64,000 nt of DNA from Silene latifolia. Its lineage: Eukaryota > Streptophyta > Magnoliopsida > Caryophyllales > Caryophyllaceae. The DNA lies in NCBI RefSeq assembly GCF_048544455.1, contig NC_133529.1:42509456-42573455 (forward strand), given 5' to 3'. Positions 45,163-56,974 of this stretch are shown here, one piece after another. Each line of letters opens with the position of its first letter. Position 1 is the stretch's first letter. Made by a program: the position numbers and the translations under genes. A model generated the notes under the pieces. It did no database searches, was not told where the DNA came from, and saw nothing but the letters and a program-made list of their open reading frames with translations.

Positions 45163-47368
45163 ATCGGTATCAAGAGCCATGGTTGTTTGCATGCAAATCG
45201 GTTAAAAGTTTTTCCGAGTTATAAAGATTAACATATAAAACTTGTAAAATTTGTGTTATTATGATATATCACGAAATTAATTCATGCATGTTAAAATTTC
45301 TGGTCCTAAAATGTTTTAGGATATTTTGGTTATATTTACGGATTTTTATTGTTCATATTATACAATAATGGCATTTAAATATGATTTTATGAGTAAAAAT
45401 GTCATTTTCGGTCTAAAATTAGCTATACTTCGAATTTTCCAGTGATTTTTGGATATGTTGTCACATATATTATTTTGAGATAACCTATAAATTTTCATAA
45501 TTTTTGGACTTGTTGTGCTCGAAAAATGGTTTTTTCATTATTAAATTCGGATTTAGGTGAAAAATAGGTTAATATGAGTTAAATTTCGAATCTGGTCATA
45601 GAAATTTAATATGTTGTCACATGCAATTTTACAAGATGTGTGTAAAATAATGGGCTATAGTGAAGTCTTTTTGCATGATTTATGGATTTTTGAAGAAAAA
45701 TAGCATAAATAGTGACATTATTAGTGAAAAATTAATAAAACATAATCTATGACTAAGGAAAAACGTCTTTATATTTTTCAGATCTAAAATTGAAAAGTTG
45801 ATGAATAAAATTTTTCTCATGTTTTTATGATTATTTTATTAAAAACCGATTAACCGCAACATTGTTTTTTCGGAAAAATTTCGAAATTTTTGACCTAAGA
45901 TTTTGAACATTATGAGTGTCATGGTATTTTTCCAGAATGTTCACGAGTTAAATTTCAAATTTCAAATTTATTTGAAATTTTGTGATTTATTTGAAGTTTA
46001 TAGCCTATTTTTGTAATTTTTAGTCCATTAATGAACAATTTTATAAATATGAGTTAATTATGGTCAAATTATTAGTGAAGACTATATTTTGAGTCCTAAG
46101 AGGTTAGGGTAATTAACTTATGCATAAATATGAATTTATGTAATTTTTGTGATTATAAAATGTTGAAATCACGCAAATCCGTAAAACCGAGTAATATACG
46201 ATATTGGCTAATTAAAGGCGATTTAGCATAAAATTGAGCATGTTCATACATATTATAATGCTGCATTTTCTTTATGATTGTCATAATTTTAATTTATGTA
46301 ATTTTTGAATTATGTAATTTTACTTAGTATGGCCTTAGATTTTAATTGGTATTTCCCGAAATGTATGGGAATATCGATTCGGTTGTAATTTTATTGTGAT
46401 CTCGTATCACCGTTTTGTAACTTAATAGATTTATTTTATTTTAGTTACAAATGTATAATAGGAAATTATGTAATTTATTATGTAATTTTATTCATTCCGG
46501 AGTTCCCAAAGACGGATTTCTTCAAGAATGGCGATACATAAAGACGGTGTTACCTCGAGATGCGTGCCACAACCGAAGTTCAAGGGACCAATGGAGTTGG
46601 TTTCCGAATATGTAATAGTTAAATAGTTTTTCTATTTTAGGAAAGGCCATACTAGGATTTATTTATTTTTATGCTTGCATTTTATTTTATGTCGCATGCA
46701 TCGCTAAATCGCCATAACTAAAACATGCATCCTTATTTTATCGAGTTTATCGACCGTGTCAATTAAAATTATCGTAGTTCACCGCTTTAGTTCACTTAAA
46801 ACGTGATAGATAATAAATTGACATGACCTCTCGCTAAAACAATTAATTGAGACATAGCCTTACCAAATAGTAGAAACCATGAAAACCTATTTCGCGAGGG
46901 AGTGCACTCGGCCATCCCGGGGTACAAACCTTGTTACGTAGGGGAAGTGGGTGATGAATGTCTATCCACCGAATTCGTGTTGATGAGGGTTTCATCGGCC
47001 ATCCCGTGCCCAAATTAATGTGAATTTGGATCATGGACACATTTATTCGAAATTTGGGTTGACCTCAACGGAAGTATTCGTGACCGTAGTCGCATGTGTT
47101 CCGGGCTATAGATAAATATTAGAGTAATTTTATCGACCAAGAGTTCTAAAAGTAGAATCGATTAAAAGTTAATCCACCGAGTTATATTAATAAGGGTTCC
47201 ATCGGCTATCCCGTGCCTAAGTTGATATGAATTTGGGTCTTGGAATCATTTATAATAGTTGGGTAGAGGTCACTATTTAAATGTTCATATCTTGTCAATT
47301 TTTACAAGTATGATTTAAAAAGACAAATGTTAATATTTCCTTTTCCTCCATATTTGTAGTTCTTTACA
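45163..47368 (+). other. Long non-coding leader of the copia element
   Basis: About 2.2 kb without a long ORF, unusually long for copia. It holds an imperfect direct repeat, about 46966-47036 and 47173-47243 (both contain CCATCGGC-type and ATCCCGTGCC blocks followed by TGAATTTGG). Usual N-terminal gag sequence is not recognisable here. It could be decayed gag or a genuine leader. Confidence 0.6.
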
Positions 47369-50300
47369 ATGAATCCAACAAATGCTACCGCACCAATAAC
47401 TATTGAGTCTTATCACAATGTTTTTGACGACGTTTGCTCCAACAATGATTTCGACACAACTAGAGAACTTCATTTTGGGATAGGTTCGGATGGAAACCTT
47501 AACTTCATCACTTCTTCTAAACCACCTACTACTACTAGACCTCGTGTGAGTCCGTCTCAGGAAGACTACCTCATACAATCTATAGGGTCTTTGTCTCTGG
47601 AAGATAAAGATGCCAAAGCTAGTGGGAGCTTAAGCAATCAAGTTCTTGCTTCAAAGGGCAAAAGTTTCAAGAAGAAAGGAAAGAAAATCAAAAACTTCAA
47701 GCAAGTTAATGATGAGTGCCATTATTGCTATGGCATAGGACATTGGCTTAGGAATTGTCCCGTATATTTGCGAAATATAAGGGAAGGACTCATCACTCCA
47801 AAAGGTACAATTCCTAAAGAAATTTATGTTATTGATATAAATTATACTTCCACTACGACATGGGTACTAGATACCGGTTGTGGTTCTCACCTTTGTAATC
47901 ATTTACAGGGTTTAAGAGATGTGGAGAGGCTTAGCAAGGGAGATGTGGATCTACGCCTTGGAAATGGAGCTCGGGTAGCGGCCGAATCCAAAGGAACTTA
48001 TGTTTTAGCTTTGCCTAATGGATTTGAGTTGTATTTGCATAATTGTTTTTATGTGCCTACACTCTCTAAAAACATTATTTCAATCGCCATGCTAGACATG
48101 GACGGTTTTTGTTTTGTCATTAAGAACAATCGTTGTACTATTTCTAGGAACGACTTGGTTATAGGCCAAGCTTCCTCTATTAATGGCATTTACATTTTAG
48201 AGACCTCAAATCCAACTAATGATATTTATAACATTCAATCAAAGAAACTCAAATCAAGTGACCCAAGTGAAGCGTTCATTTGGCATTGTCGATTAGGTCA
48301 CATAAACGAGAATCGCATCAAAATATTAATTTCAACTAATGTGATTACACCATTTGATTATCAATCATATGGTACATGCGAATATTGCCTACTTGGCAAA
48401 ATGACTCGTAATCCTTTTAGTGGTAAAGGGACACGAGCTAGTGAGCTATTGGGACTCATACACACCGATGTATGTGGACCAATGAGTATCACCGCTCGTG
48501 GTAATTATGACTACTTTATAACCTTCACCGATGATGTGAGTAGACATGGGTATGTCTATTTAATGAAACATAAGAGTGAAGCATTTGAGAAATTCAAGGA
48601 ATTTCAAAACAAAGTAGAGAACCAATTGGACAAAAAGATAAAAGCACTACGTTCCGATCGTGGTGGAGAATATCTTAGCCTTGAATTCGATTCACACTTG
48701 AAAGGTTGTGGTATTATATCACAACTTTCTCCACCCGGAACACCACAACTCAATGGTGTTGCCGAAAGGAGAAATCGAACCCTACTTGATATGGTTCGAT
48801 CAATGATGAGTCAAACCGATTTACCAAACTCGTTTTGGGGATTTGCGATTCAAACCGCAATTATATCTTTGAATAATAGTCCCATAAAGGCCACCGGAAA
48901 AACTCCATTTGAAATGTGGAAAGGAAGAGTTCCTAATCTATCCTACATGAAAATTTGGGGATGTGATGCTTACGTCAAGACCAAGAATGACAACAAGCTT
49001 GCCCCAAGATCCGAAAAATGCACCTTTGTAGGTTACCCCTCGAATTCTCGAGGATACTACTTCTACAAACCTCAAGATAACAAAGTGTTTGTGTCTTGCG
49101 AGGCTGTCTTCTTAGAAAGAGACTTTATTTCTAAGAGACAGAGTGGGAGAAATTTTGAACTTGACGAAGTTCAAGAGCCACAAACCGAGATAGAGACGCA
49201 AGAAGATGTTCCTTCGTCGTCTAACGCGGTTGTACCTCCTCCACTAAGAAGGACGGGTCGAGTAATTCGCCATCCCGATCGATATGTGGGACTTATCGAG
49301 GAAGATGGAACACTCGATGTGTTGCTTATGGAAAGTGACGAGCCCGCCACCTACAAGGCCGCAATCTCTAGTCCAAATTCCTCCTTATGGCTTGAAGCCA
49401 TGAAGTCCGAAATGGATTCTATGCATAAAAACCAAGTTTGGGACTTGGTAGATTTGCCTAAAGGGGCAAGACCCCTTCAATGCAAATGGATATTCAAAGT
49501 CAAAAATGACATAGAAGGACATGATGATGTCTAAAAAGCTAGGCTAGTGGCAAAAGGATTTACCCAAGTCCAAGGTCTTCATTATGATGAGACCTTCGTC
49601 CCCGTAGCCATGCTAAGATCCATACGGATTTTGTTAGCGATTTCCGCATTTCATGATTATGAAATATGGCAAATGGATGTCAAAACCGCTTTTCTAAATG
49701 GGCATTTAGAAGAGGAGGTGTACATGATACAACCCAAAGGTTTTGTTGATTCTAAAAATCCTAACAAAGTGTGTAAGCTTAAGAGATCCATTTATGGTCT
49801 TAAGCAAGCATCTAGAAGTTGGAATCATCGATTCAATCATGTTATAAAGGAAAATGGTTTCACTCGAAGTGTTGAGGAACCATGTTTATACATGAAATTC
49901 AGTGGGAGCAATGTTGTGTTCTTAATCTTGTATGTCGATGACATACTACTCACTGGAAATGATATTCCAATGTTGTCTTCTGTTAAGAAGTGGTTAGGTA
50001 ACCACTTCCAAATGAAGGATTTAGGAGAGGCACAACGCATATTAGGCATCCGGATCCATAGAGATAGATCCAAGAGGATATTGGCACTAAGTCAAGAGTC
50101 TTATGTTGATAAGATTCTTCGACGGTTCAGCATGGACAAATCCAAAAGGGGTTTGGTACCTATGGTAACCGGGACGATTTTGAGCAAGACTCAATCTCCC
50201 TCCGAACCCCATGATGTTGAACGCATGAAGTTGATCCCCTATGCTTCCGCTGTTGGATCAATCATGTATGCCGTGATATGCACACGTCCTGATGTCTCGT

Positions 50301-50920
50301 ATGCCTTGAGCATGACGAGTAGATATCAAGGAAATCCAGGTGAGAGTCACTGGATTGCAGTCAAGAACATCCTTAAGTACTTGAGAAGAACAAAGGATTC
50401 TATCCTAGTGTTTGGAGGTGACACTGAGTTGCGTGTTAATGGATACACGGACTCAAGTTTTCAAGCAGATAGAGATGACTTGAAATCACAAGCTGGTTTC
50501 GTTTTTATGCTCAATGGTGGTGCCGTAAGCTGGAGAAGCTTCAAGGAAGCTGTAACCGCGGATTCTACAACGGAGGCTGAGTACATCGCAGCATCAGAAG
50601 CTGCTAAGGAAGCTGTTTGGATCAGGCAATTCACAGAAGGTCTAAAATTAGTACCTACCGCCAATTATCCCATCACTCTCTATTGTGATAATAGTGGGAC
50701 GATCTTCCAAGCTAAGGAGCCGAAGTCTAGTAATAGATCTAGACATGTACTTAGAAAATATCATGTAATAAGAGATTTCATTGAAAGAAAGGAAATTGCG
50801 ATTTGTAAGGATGGGACGGATGACAACATAGCCGATCCGCTCACCAAGCCTTTATCGCAGGCTAAGCATGATGGACATGTTACGTCCATGGGACTTAAAC
50901 GTGTACCAAGTTTTTGTTAG
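47369..50920 (+). pseudogene. Copia gag-pol polyprotein with one nonsense codon
   Basis: A single frame of 1184 codons with TAA at 49532-49534, at a position where the family has Tyr in (V)YKARLVAKG. In order: zinc knuckle CHYCYGIGHWLRNC; protease WVLDTGCGSH; integrase zinc region (FIWHCRLGH, CEYCLLGK) and core acids in HTDVCGPM, LRSDRGGEY and GVAERRN; RT '[17 protein letters not shown]' and YVDDILL; RNase H GYTDSSFQ, TTEAEY, YCDNSG and 'NIADPLTKPL'. Only about 115 residues precede the knuckle, so most of gag is absent. Everything but the stop is intact, suggesting recent activity. Confidence 0.93.
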
Positions 50921-51685
50921 ATTTTGAAATGAAATAAAAGTGTTGTTTTTGTTCATGTTCATAATCACATTTGTCTTTTATCTTTAATTTATACATTGTT
51001 ACATCCAAACGGGTTGTAGAGACAATTGAACCCCGTTAAAGTGAACACGGATTAACATTGTATTTGTCCATAGTTACTTGTATGAGGTGACGTCTCGAAG
51101 TGACTAGAGTGTGATGCGATTGATGGCAAGTTCAAGTGCCATAGAGTCATGTGAGATGATTAGTCGATCACATAGGCAGACTGTTAGGAACATTTTGTCG
51201 GGCCTAATGACCGCTTATAGAGTTCTGGCAAATTTATATAGCCTGGTCGTGGCGAGAGCTACTATAGTATTCAAATGAGTCGATTCTTTTGACTAAAGAC
51301 TATTCACCTAAGATGGCACAGTTTCAGATTAACTTTGATTTGTGTTACTACGACCTTCGTAAATGGGGTCAAATGGGCATATTTTGGGTTATGATGGCTG
51401 TGGCTAGTCGAAGGGAATGAGTGCGATAGGAATTGTCCACCCCTAGTCAGGGTTATAACAATATCTCAGGGCCACTCGAGGAGTAATGAACTGGAAATGC
51501 GTGGCCACGCTCGGAAAGTATCTATGATAGATAAGTCCGGTCAATCAGTTATTCTCCAGATCGAGGAAACCACTCTCGATATGATCACTTGCAAGTACGA
51601 CCTGAAAGACACCTTGCATTGAGTGGGAGATAGTAATAGGACAAGAGAATTGGTGACGCACACTTGTCGAGGACAAGTGGGAGAT
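50921..51685 (+). other. Copia 3' untranslated region with polypurine tract
   Basis: No ORF. It ends AAGTGGGAGATT directly before the 3' LTR at 51686. Confidence 0.8.
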
Positions 51686-52931
51686 TGTTGGGAAATGTGT
51701 CCTCAACAATAGTGCGATCACATGATTTAAATATCATTATTAAATCTCCTTCTAAAGAATACAATTGGGAAGTATTTTTACTGTCAACTGGTCAACATAT
51801 ATCGGTAATGATTGGCTGACTAGAGTTTGACATTACTGTCGTGCGACGGTGGTGATCAGTTGACCCCCTAGGTCATACCTATAGGGCAACACTCTTAATT
51901 GATGATTTAATTAATCGTATAATGTTATGAGTTAATTAAATTACTTGAAAATTGACGGACGATTTTGGAAGTAAAATTTACGTATCACATTGTAATGTGA
52001 TTAAATGAGATACTGATCGAGTAATCGAATTGTATCATTGCTCAGATGAAATTATTGTTTAAGGAAACAATTAAATTTGAATGAATTATTATAAATACGA
52101 TTTATAAATTGGTGAAATATTTTGGTACAAGTAATTATGAATTACTAAGTCAATTATTGTATATGACGTATTTTTATTAATACGTTGATTTTTAATATGT
52201 TAAAAATACATTACAAATTTATGTTACATATGACATGTGACATATTGATAATTGACAAAAATAATATGGAACCCATATTATCCTATGTGCCGAAAATTGG
52301 AGGAATATTAGGCAAATATTAAGTTGTTCTTATTAGTGGTAAACAATATAATTACCTACTAAACTAGCTTTGCATGCCTATGGTTCATTGTGAAGAACAA
52401 CTAGGGCATGCATTGGCTCTTTTTTTCCTCCACTCCCACCGGTTTTGGGAAGAGAAAATCCTTGAGATTTTTCTTATTATTTTGCATAATATTCACTAAG
52501 AAGCAAGTTAGTGATTATTCATTCTTTTACTCATCCAAAAATAAGATTTCTAGAGAGACAAAAATCTCTCTTCTTCTTCTCTCCCATAACCGAAAATATT
52601 AAGAGTTTATAATATTTTTGGATCATTTTTCTACAAGATTAATATTGTACTAGTTCCTATAATATTAATTTTAATTAAGAGTAAGTTTGAGTATTATTCC
52701 TTGGGAGAGATCCTACACTTGGATCTTTTGTTCATCCAAAAGGAAAGCTCAAGAACAAAAGAAAAGGAGATTTCTTTTGTGCCCATTTGAACCGAAAATA
52801 CAATGTAAGAATAATGTTTCTTCCTTATTTTGCTTTAATGTTTGCATGCATAAGACCTTTATTAATTTTATGACTAATTAATTTGTAACACATATATGAA
52901 TATGTAAGTATATATATCTACTTTTCCTTCA
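51686..52931 (+). repeat. Copia 3' LTR
   Basis: Colinear with 43916-45162, with the same ends. Confidence 0.93.
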
Positions 52932-53599
52932 CGATCGACTGGCTTAACTAGTCGATCGACTGAGCCGGTTTGTCGATCGACTGGGGTAGTTGGTCGATCG
53001 ACTGTCTTCGTGTTTGATTAGCATTGTTTGATTCGTTAAGTGCAATATCTAGCAATGAGACCGAGAGGAGACTTGTTAGATGCTTAGTTTTGACCAACCC
53101 ATAGATCGAAAGATAGGGAAGGGCATTAATTAACGAGTTGAGACGACTAAATTGCCGAGATCGAGAGATAATGTAATTTAGGCTTTAGGAATCACTTTTC
53201 AGGGCGAGAGCTAGCATTAGTGAGACTTAGGGACTGGTAGCATAGGCCGAAAGGAGCTACTAGTTAACTTGGACCGAGAGGACTTGTTTTACCCATCCTA
53301 CACGACTGTATTTCGGACTTACCTAGGATTATATGCCATCGCAGCTATAGTGAACCGACCGTCTTAGCATTTCTTTTATCATTGTTTACCGTCCTTATTT
53401 ACTTTTATTTGTTTATTTAGTTTTTGTCTTTAGATTTAGTTATAATTCTCATCAAAACCCCCTCACTGTTACCCGATAGACTGAAATATAAAGCAACTAT
53501 TATCTCCCTACCTCCGTGCGGATCGACCCTTACTACCACTTGCTAGTGGTAGTTTGGTTTTATAAATATTATTTTTGGTACTCACTTCGACAGGTATCA
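52932..53599 (+). repeat. Athila A 3' LTR, right part
   Basis: Resumes the LTR after the copia, with dyad cores at 52951, 52972 and 52993 (21-bp steps). It ends GGTATCA at 53599, followed by the target duplication accac. Confidence 0.92.
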
Positions 53600-55382
53600 A
53601 CCACTACACTGTCACTAATCTTAAAACACTCTTTTTACTTACCAAAACGGTTTTAAACCGAGTCTTTTCCGATCAAACGAGTTGTTACACTTACGTCGGT
53701 CACCCTCCATAACCAAACATGTAAGTATGAGGGTGTAAAAATCCTTCTTTTATCATGTTTTCATTTGTTTCATGACTATAACATGCTAAAACGTGCATAA
53801 CATGAACCAAAACATGGGATAAACGAGCCAAAACTGATTTTTAGCCTGAGACAGAAGCCCCTTGGTTCGCCGGCTTGCCCGCGCCTAAATGGGGTGTCCA
53901 GGTCAGAGATCAACCGTGTTTGTTCTCGTCATTTCCCTTTAATTCATTTTCATATTTGTAATCGGTTTTTACCATTTCAAATATTTTCAAACCCTTTTTT
54001 TTATTCTATTTCATTTGTTTTAAGCATAAAACATTTTTCACCCTTGGTTCCATGTACCATGACGGTTAAATCCGTGTTTCGGTGATAATATTTGGTTAAT
54101 GACATTTAAAAGGTATTTTAAAGCCTTTTATTTCATTTTTGGGAGGTATTTTAAAGCCTTTCATCATTTCTTTACATCTTTCAAAATAAACATATTAGTC
54201 ACCAACACAAAGTCGTCCTTGGTTCTACATACCATGCCGGATTTTAACCCGGGTACGATGACGAGTACCGACTAATTACATTCAAATGAACTTAAAACAA
54301 TTAGTTCATAATTATATTCAAAATTATTCATGTCAAGTTTGTCAAATCGAACCCGACACCGAATATTATCAAAATAATGATGATTATTCGAGTCTAGTTC
54401 TTCAAATCAACAAATGCGGTCTAAACGACCCTTTCAAATCAAACCGGGTTCAAACACCCATTTTTCAACACGTTTTATAACGTTTTTCAAATGGTCAGAA
54501 AACGGTATATAACCGTAGGCTAACCCGCGCCTCAAGCAGGCCTTTTCATTCTCATTTTCAGAACCAAAGGAGGCCCCTTTACACCGCCGGCTGGCTCGCG
54601 CCTTATACAGCCGTCTAGTACAGGGCCTGTTCCCTTTCCAGCATTAGTCTAGGACGATCCTGACTCCGATTAGCCCGGATATAGGACGGATCAGATGACT
54701 ATTCAAAATCACATTTGCAAAACGCTTTACCAAGACAAATGGATCACGTTATGCACCGTAAACCTAATTTGGTAAATGGATGTTTAATTTCCGTCTTGCA
54801 TGCAAATCAATCATTAATCCAACTCGACATCTTATACTTGATACTTGGATTAAATCAACCAACTTAGAACGCTCTCACATGTTAGGTTTAAATTATTGGA
54901 TGTGCATTCATGCATTTAAACCGTTTTATCAACTTTTGCATTCAACCAACCAAGATCGATCAAGAGAGGCGCTACGCGGCGGGATTGGGTGTCTAATTAA
55001 AGGGCTTCCCAATACGTACCTTCACCTCTTACTCAGAAACTTTGGATAGTGGACGACCTTATCCAGGGCGTACGAGAGTCATTCTAGAGATAGGATGCTA
55101 AAGAGGGACGATTCCTTATCTTTAGTACCTATGTCAAACCCTGCTTTGTGCTTCGTTTGACCGAGGTATAAAGTGGATTCAAACGGGTTCCAAGCATCCC
55201 ACAAATGCTTGGTGGCGACTCCGAACATCTATAATCGTTTCGAGACCCTTACCGAGATGAAACCGACCGATCTAAAACGATCCGGTCGAAAGCATTTTTA
55301 CGCCGCCGAGCGTGGCTTTCAAAAGACCGCTGCCATTGTCCACAGATCGAGCTGGGCATACGCAGGTGGGCCCATGTCCACA
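53600..55382 (+). repeat. Ogre/Tat-type LTR, right part
   Basis: Starts with the duplicated accac and continues the LTR from 37416. It contains recurring GC-rich words such as GGCTCGCGCC (54590 region; also 37151) and GCCCGCGCC (53880). It ends ATGTCCACA at 55382. A PBS-like TGGCGACTCC also occurs upstream at 55213. The small ORFs here are not genes. Confidence 0.75.
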
Positions 55383-55385
55383 GAT

Positions 55386-55403
55386 TGGCGACTCCGCTGG
55401 GGA
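55386..55403 (+). promoter_or_regulatory. Primer binding site, tRNA-Arg type (Ogre)
   Basis: TGGCGACTCCGCTGGGGA, three bases after the LTR end, is complementary to a tRNA-Arg 3' end, the known primer of Ogre elements. Confidence 0.85.
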
Positions 55404-56896
55404 AAACTAGGACACTTACGTCTTTGTGATCCCTAGATGGTGAAACTCGAACGAGGTCTTGGTTGGAATGCATTAATTGATATTACGGTCACGGTCGGGT
55501 TCCTTGTCCGGGCCCATAACCTAACCCTTTTCGACCAATTGGCTCATCTCGTCGGCGTGAGTTTTCTCATCCCCGCGTTTCGAATCCCGATTGAGTCAAG
55601 CATACCGTTGACGTTACACATTTCTGTTTCGTCAAAGAGCTTTCATCACTTTCGAGCACGAGGCTAGGGCACCCTCCTTACACATTTTGTTTGGATTGGT
55701 ATCCCTCTCGCAAATCGGGGTTTGATTGCTTGGTGTGTAACCCACCCTTTTAAGCCAAAACCCGTGTCAGTATGATGCATAATATAATGAACTGTGAGTG
55801 CTTATGTGCTACTTGATCATAAGTCCTTCCGTGTCATTTTCAAACTTTCAAAATCACCTTCTTGCGCCGTTATAATGGCCGTTTCAAACCTCGGTCTTTC
55901 GCCGACCGTTGCGCGCCTTTATAGGCCGTTGTAATGACGATTTTCAAACCCAATTTTTACAACCATTTCAACATGCCTTTCTAGGCCGTCGTAATGACGA
56001 TTTTCAAACCCGGTTTTTATAGCCATTTCAACACGCCTTTCTAGGCCGTCGTAATGACGATTTTCAAACCCGGTTTTTATAACCATTTTAACACGCCTTT
56101 CTAGGCCGTCGTAATGACAATTTTCAAACCCGGTTTTTATAACCATTTCAGCACGCCTTTCTAGGCCGTCGTAATGATGATTTTCAAACTCGGTTTTCTA
56201 CAACCATTTTAAATCACTTTTTCACGCCGTTATAATCGCCGCGTCTAGACACGGATTTTAACCCGTTTCGCGCCGACAATGGCTCTTTCAAAACCCGATA
56301 AAAGCACACACCCTTTTCTCGAGACTCTTTCGAGATCCCGAGGACCATGCACCGTCCCCGAGACCTCTTCAAACATTTCAAACCCGATTTTCAAAACATA
56401 CAATTTTGAATTTCAAAACCGTCTTGGGAGACAATACACTGTTTTCCGAGCCGACTCAAACTCAAAACCGTTTTTTGCAAATAAACTTAAGACAACCCTT
56501 TCAACTGATTGACTTGCGGAGATCTCTATCTTCGGAAGCCGTCCATTAAAGCGACAAATGAATCTTTTTGAAAATTTCTATTTTGGAAAACTTCAGTCCA
56601 CCATTCCAATTCCGCCTCGTGTCTATCGAGTCGAAGAAAATGTACTTATGGGTCTATACTTATGAGTCGTCTCACCACGAGACCCGTCCAATGGCGTCGC
56701 GCCGTTATGTTGGACTCGTGTCAAAAGTTCGGTCAACACCGTCACGTCATAAATCGAGTCAGCACCGAGGAACCACACACGGTCACCCTCGTCCTGTTGA
56801 GTCTGATCTCTGTCTCGTCCTTTGTGTTGTCTGCGTTCAATATTTGAACCGTGTCGGATTGAGTTGTAATGTGAGCCGTTTTTCTGCCTCAGAGCC
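55404..56896 (+). other. Ogre 5' leader with tandem repeats
   Basis: Between the primer site and the ATG at 56897. It contains the 60-bp tandem array at 55921-56219. ORFs inside (for example 55919-56146 minus, 56279-56512, 56568-56966) follow repeat structure or lack recognisable domains. Confidence 0.65.
55921..56219 (+). repeat. 60-bp tandem repeat, about five copies
   Basis: The unit starts (C/A)TAGGCCGTYGTAATGACGA and repeats at 55921, 55981, 56041, 56101 and 56161, exactly 60 bp apart, with few substitutions. Because 60 is a multiple of three, it yields a false minus-strand ORF with a 20-residue repeat. Confidence 0.95.
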
Positions 56897-56974
56897 ATGG
56901 CCCCGTCTTCAGCTTCGTCCAACAACAACAATGATAACAACAGAAATGTCACGACTGATCAGCTAGCCAGCCTG
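56897..56974 (+). pseudogene. Start of the Ogre ORF, cut by Athila B
   Basis: ATG 56897 opens MAPSSASSNNNNDNNRNVTT, an Asn-rich start like Ogre/Tat gag. After 26 codons it meets the end of the Athila B LTR at 56975. The rest of the Ogre element must lie beyond the right edge of the window. Confidence 0.6.

Larger units (their letters stand above)
43916..52931 (+). mobile_element. Complete Ty1/copia element nested in the Athila A LTR
   Basis: LTRs are 43916-45162 and 51686-52931 (TGTTGGG...CCTTCA), with about 20 differences by eye over 1.25 kb. The target duplication cgatc (43911-43915, 52932-52936) is exact. The internal region has a 2.2-kb leader and one gag-pol frame (47369-50920) with a single nonsense codon. 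Domain order PR-IN-RT-RH is copia. It is the youngest layer of this nest by position. Lineage is not resolved. Confidence 0.95.
37417..53599 (+). mobile_element. Athila-type Ty3/gypsy element A, internally deleted, with a copia inserted in its 3' LTR
   Basis: LTRs are 37417-39107 and 42888-53599 (the latter split by the copia at 43916-52931). Termini are TGATGCG...GTATCA. The 5-bp target duplication accac (37412-37416, 53600-53604) is exact. The primer site is tRNA-Asp type. The interior is only 3.8 kb and holds one ORF with gag and protease remnants; RT, RNase H and integrase are absent, so it depends on another copy. By eye the LTRs are about 97-98% identical. Confidence 0.92.

Noticed and set aside
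55919..56146. Minus-strand ORF with a 20-residue repeat
   Set aside because: It is a translation of the 60-bp tandem DNA repeat, which keeps frame because 60 is a multiple of three.
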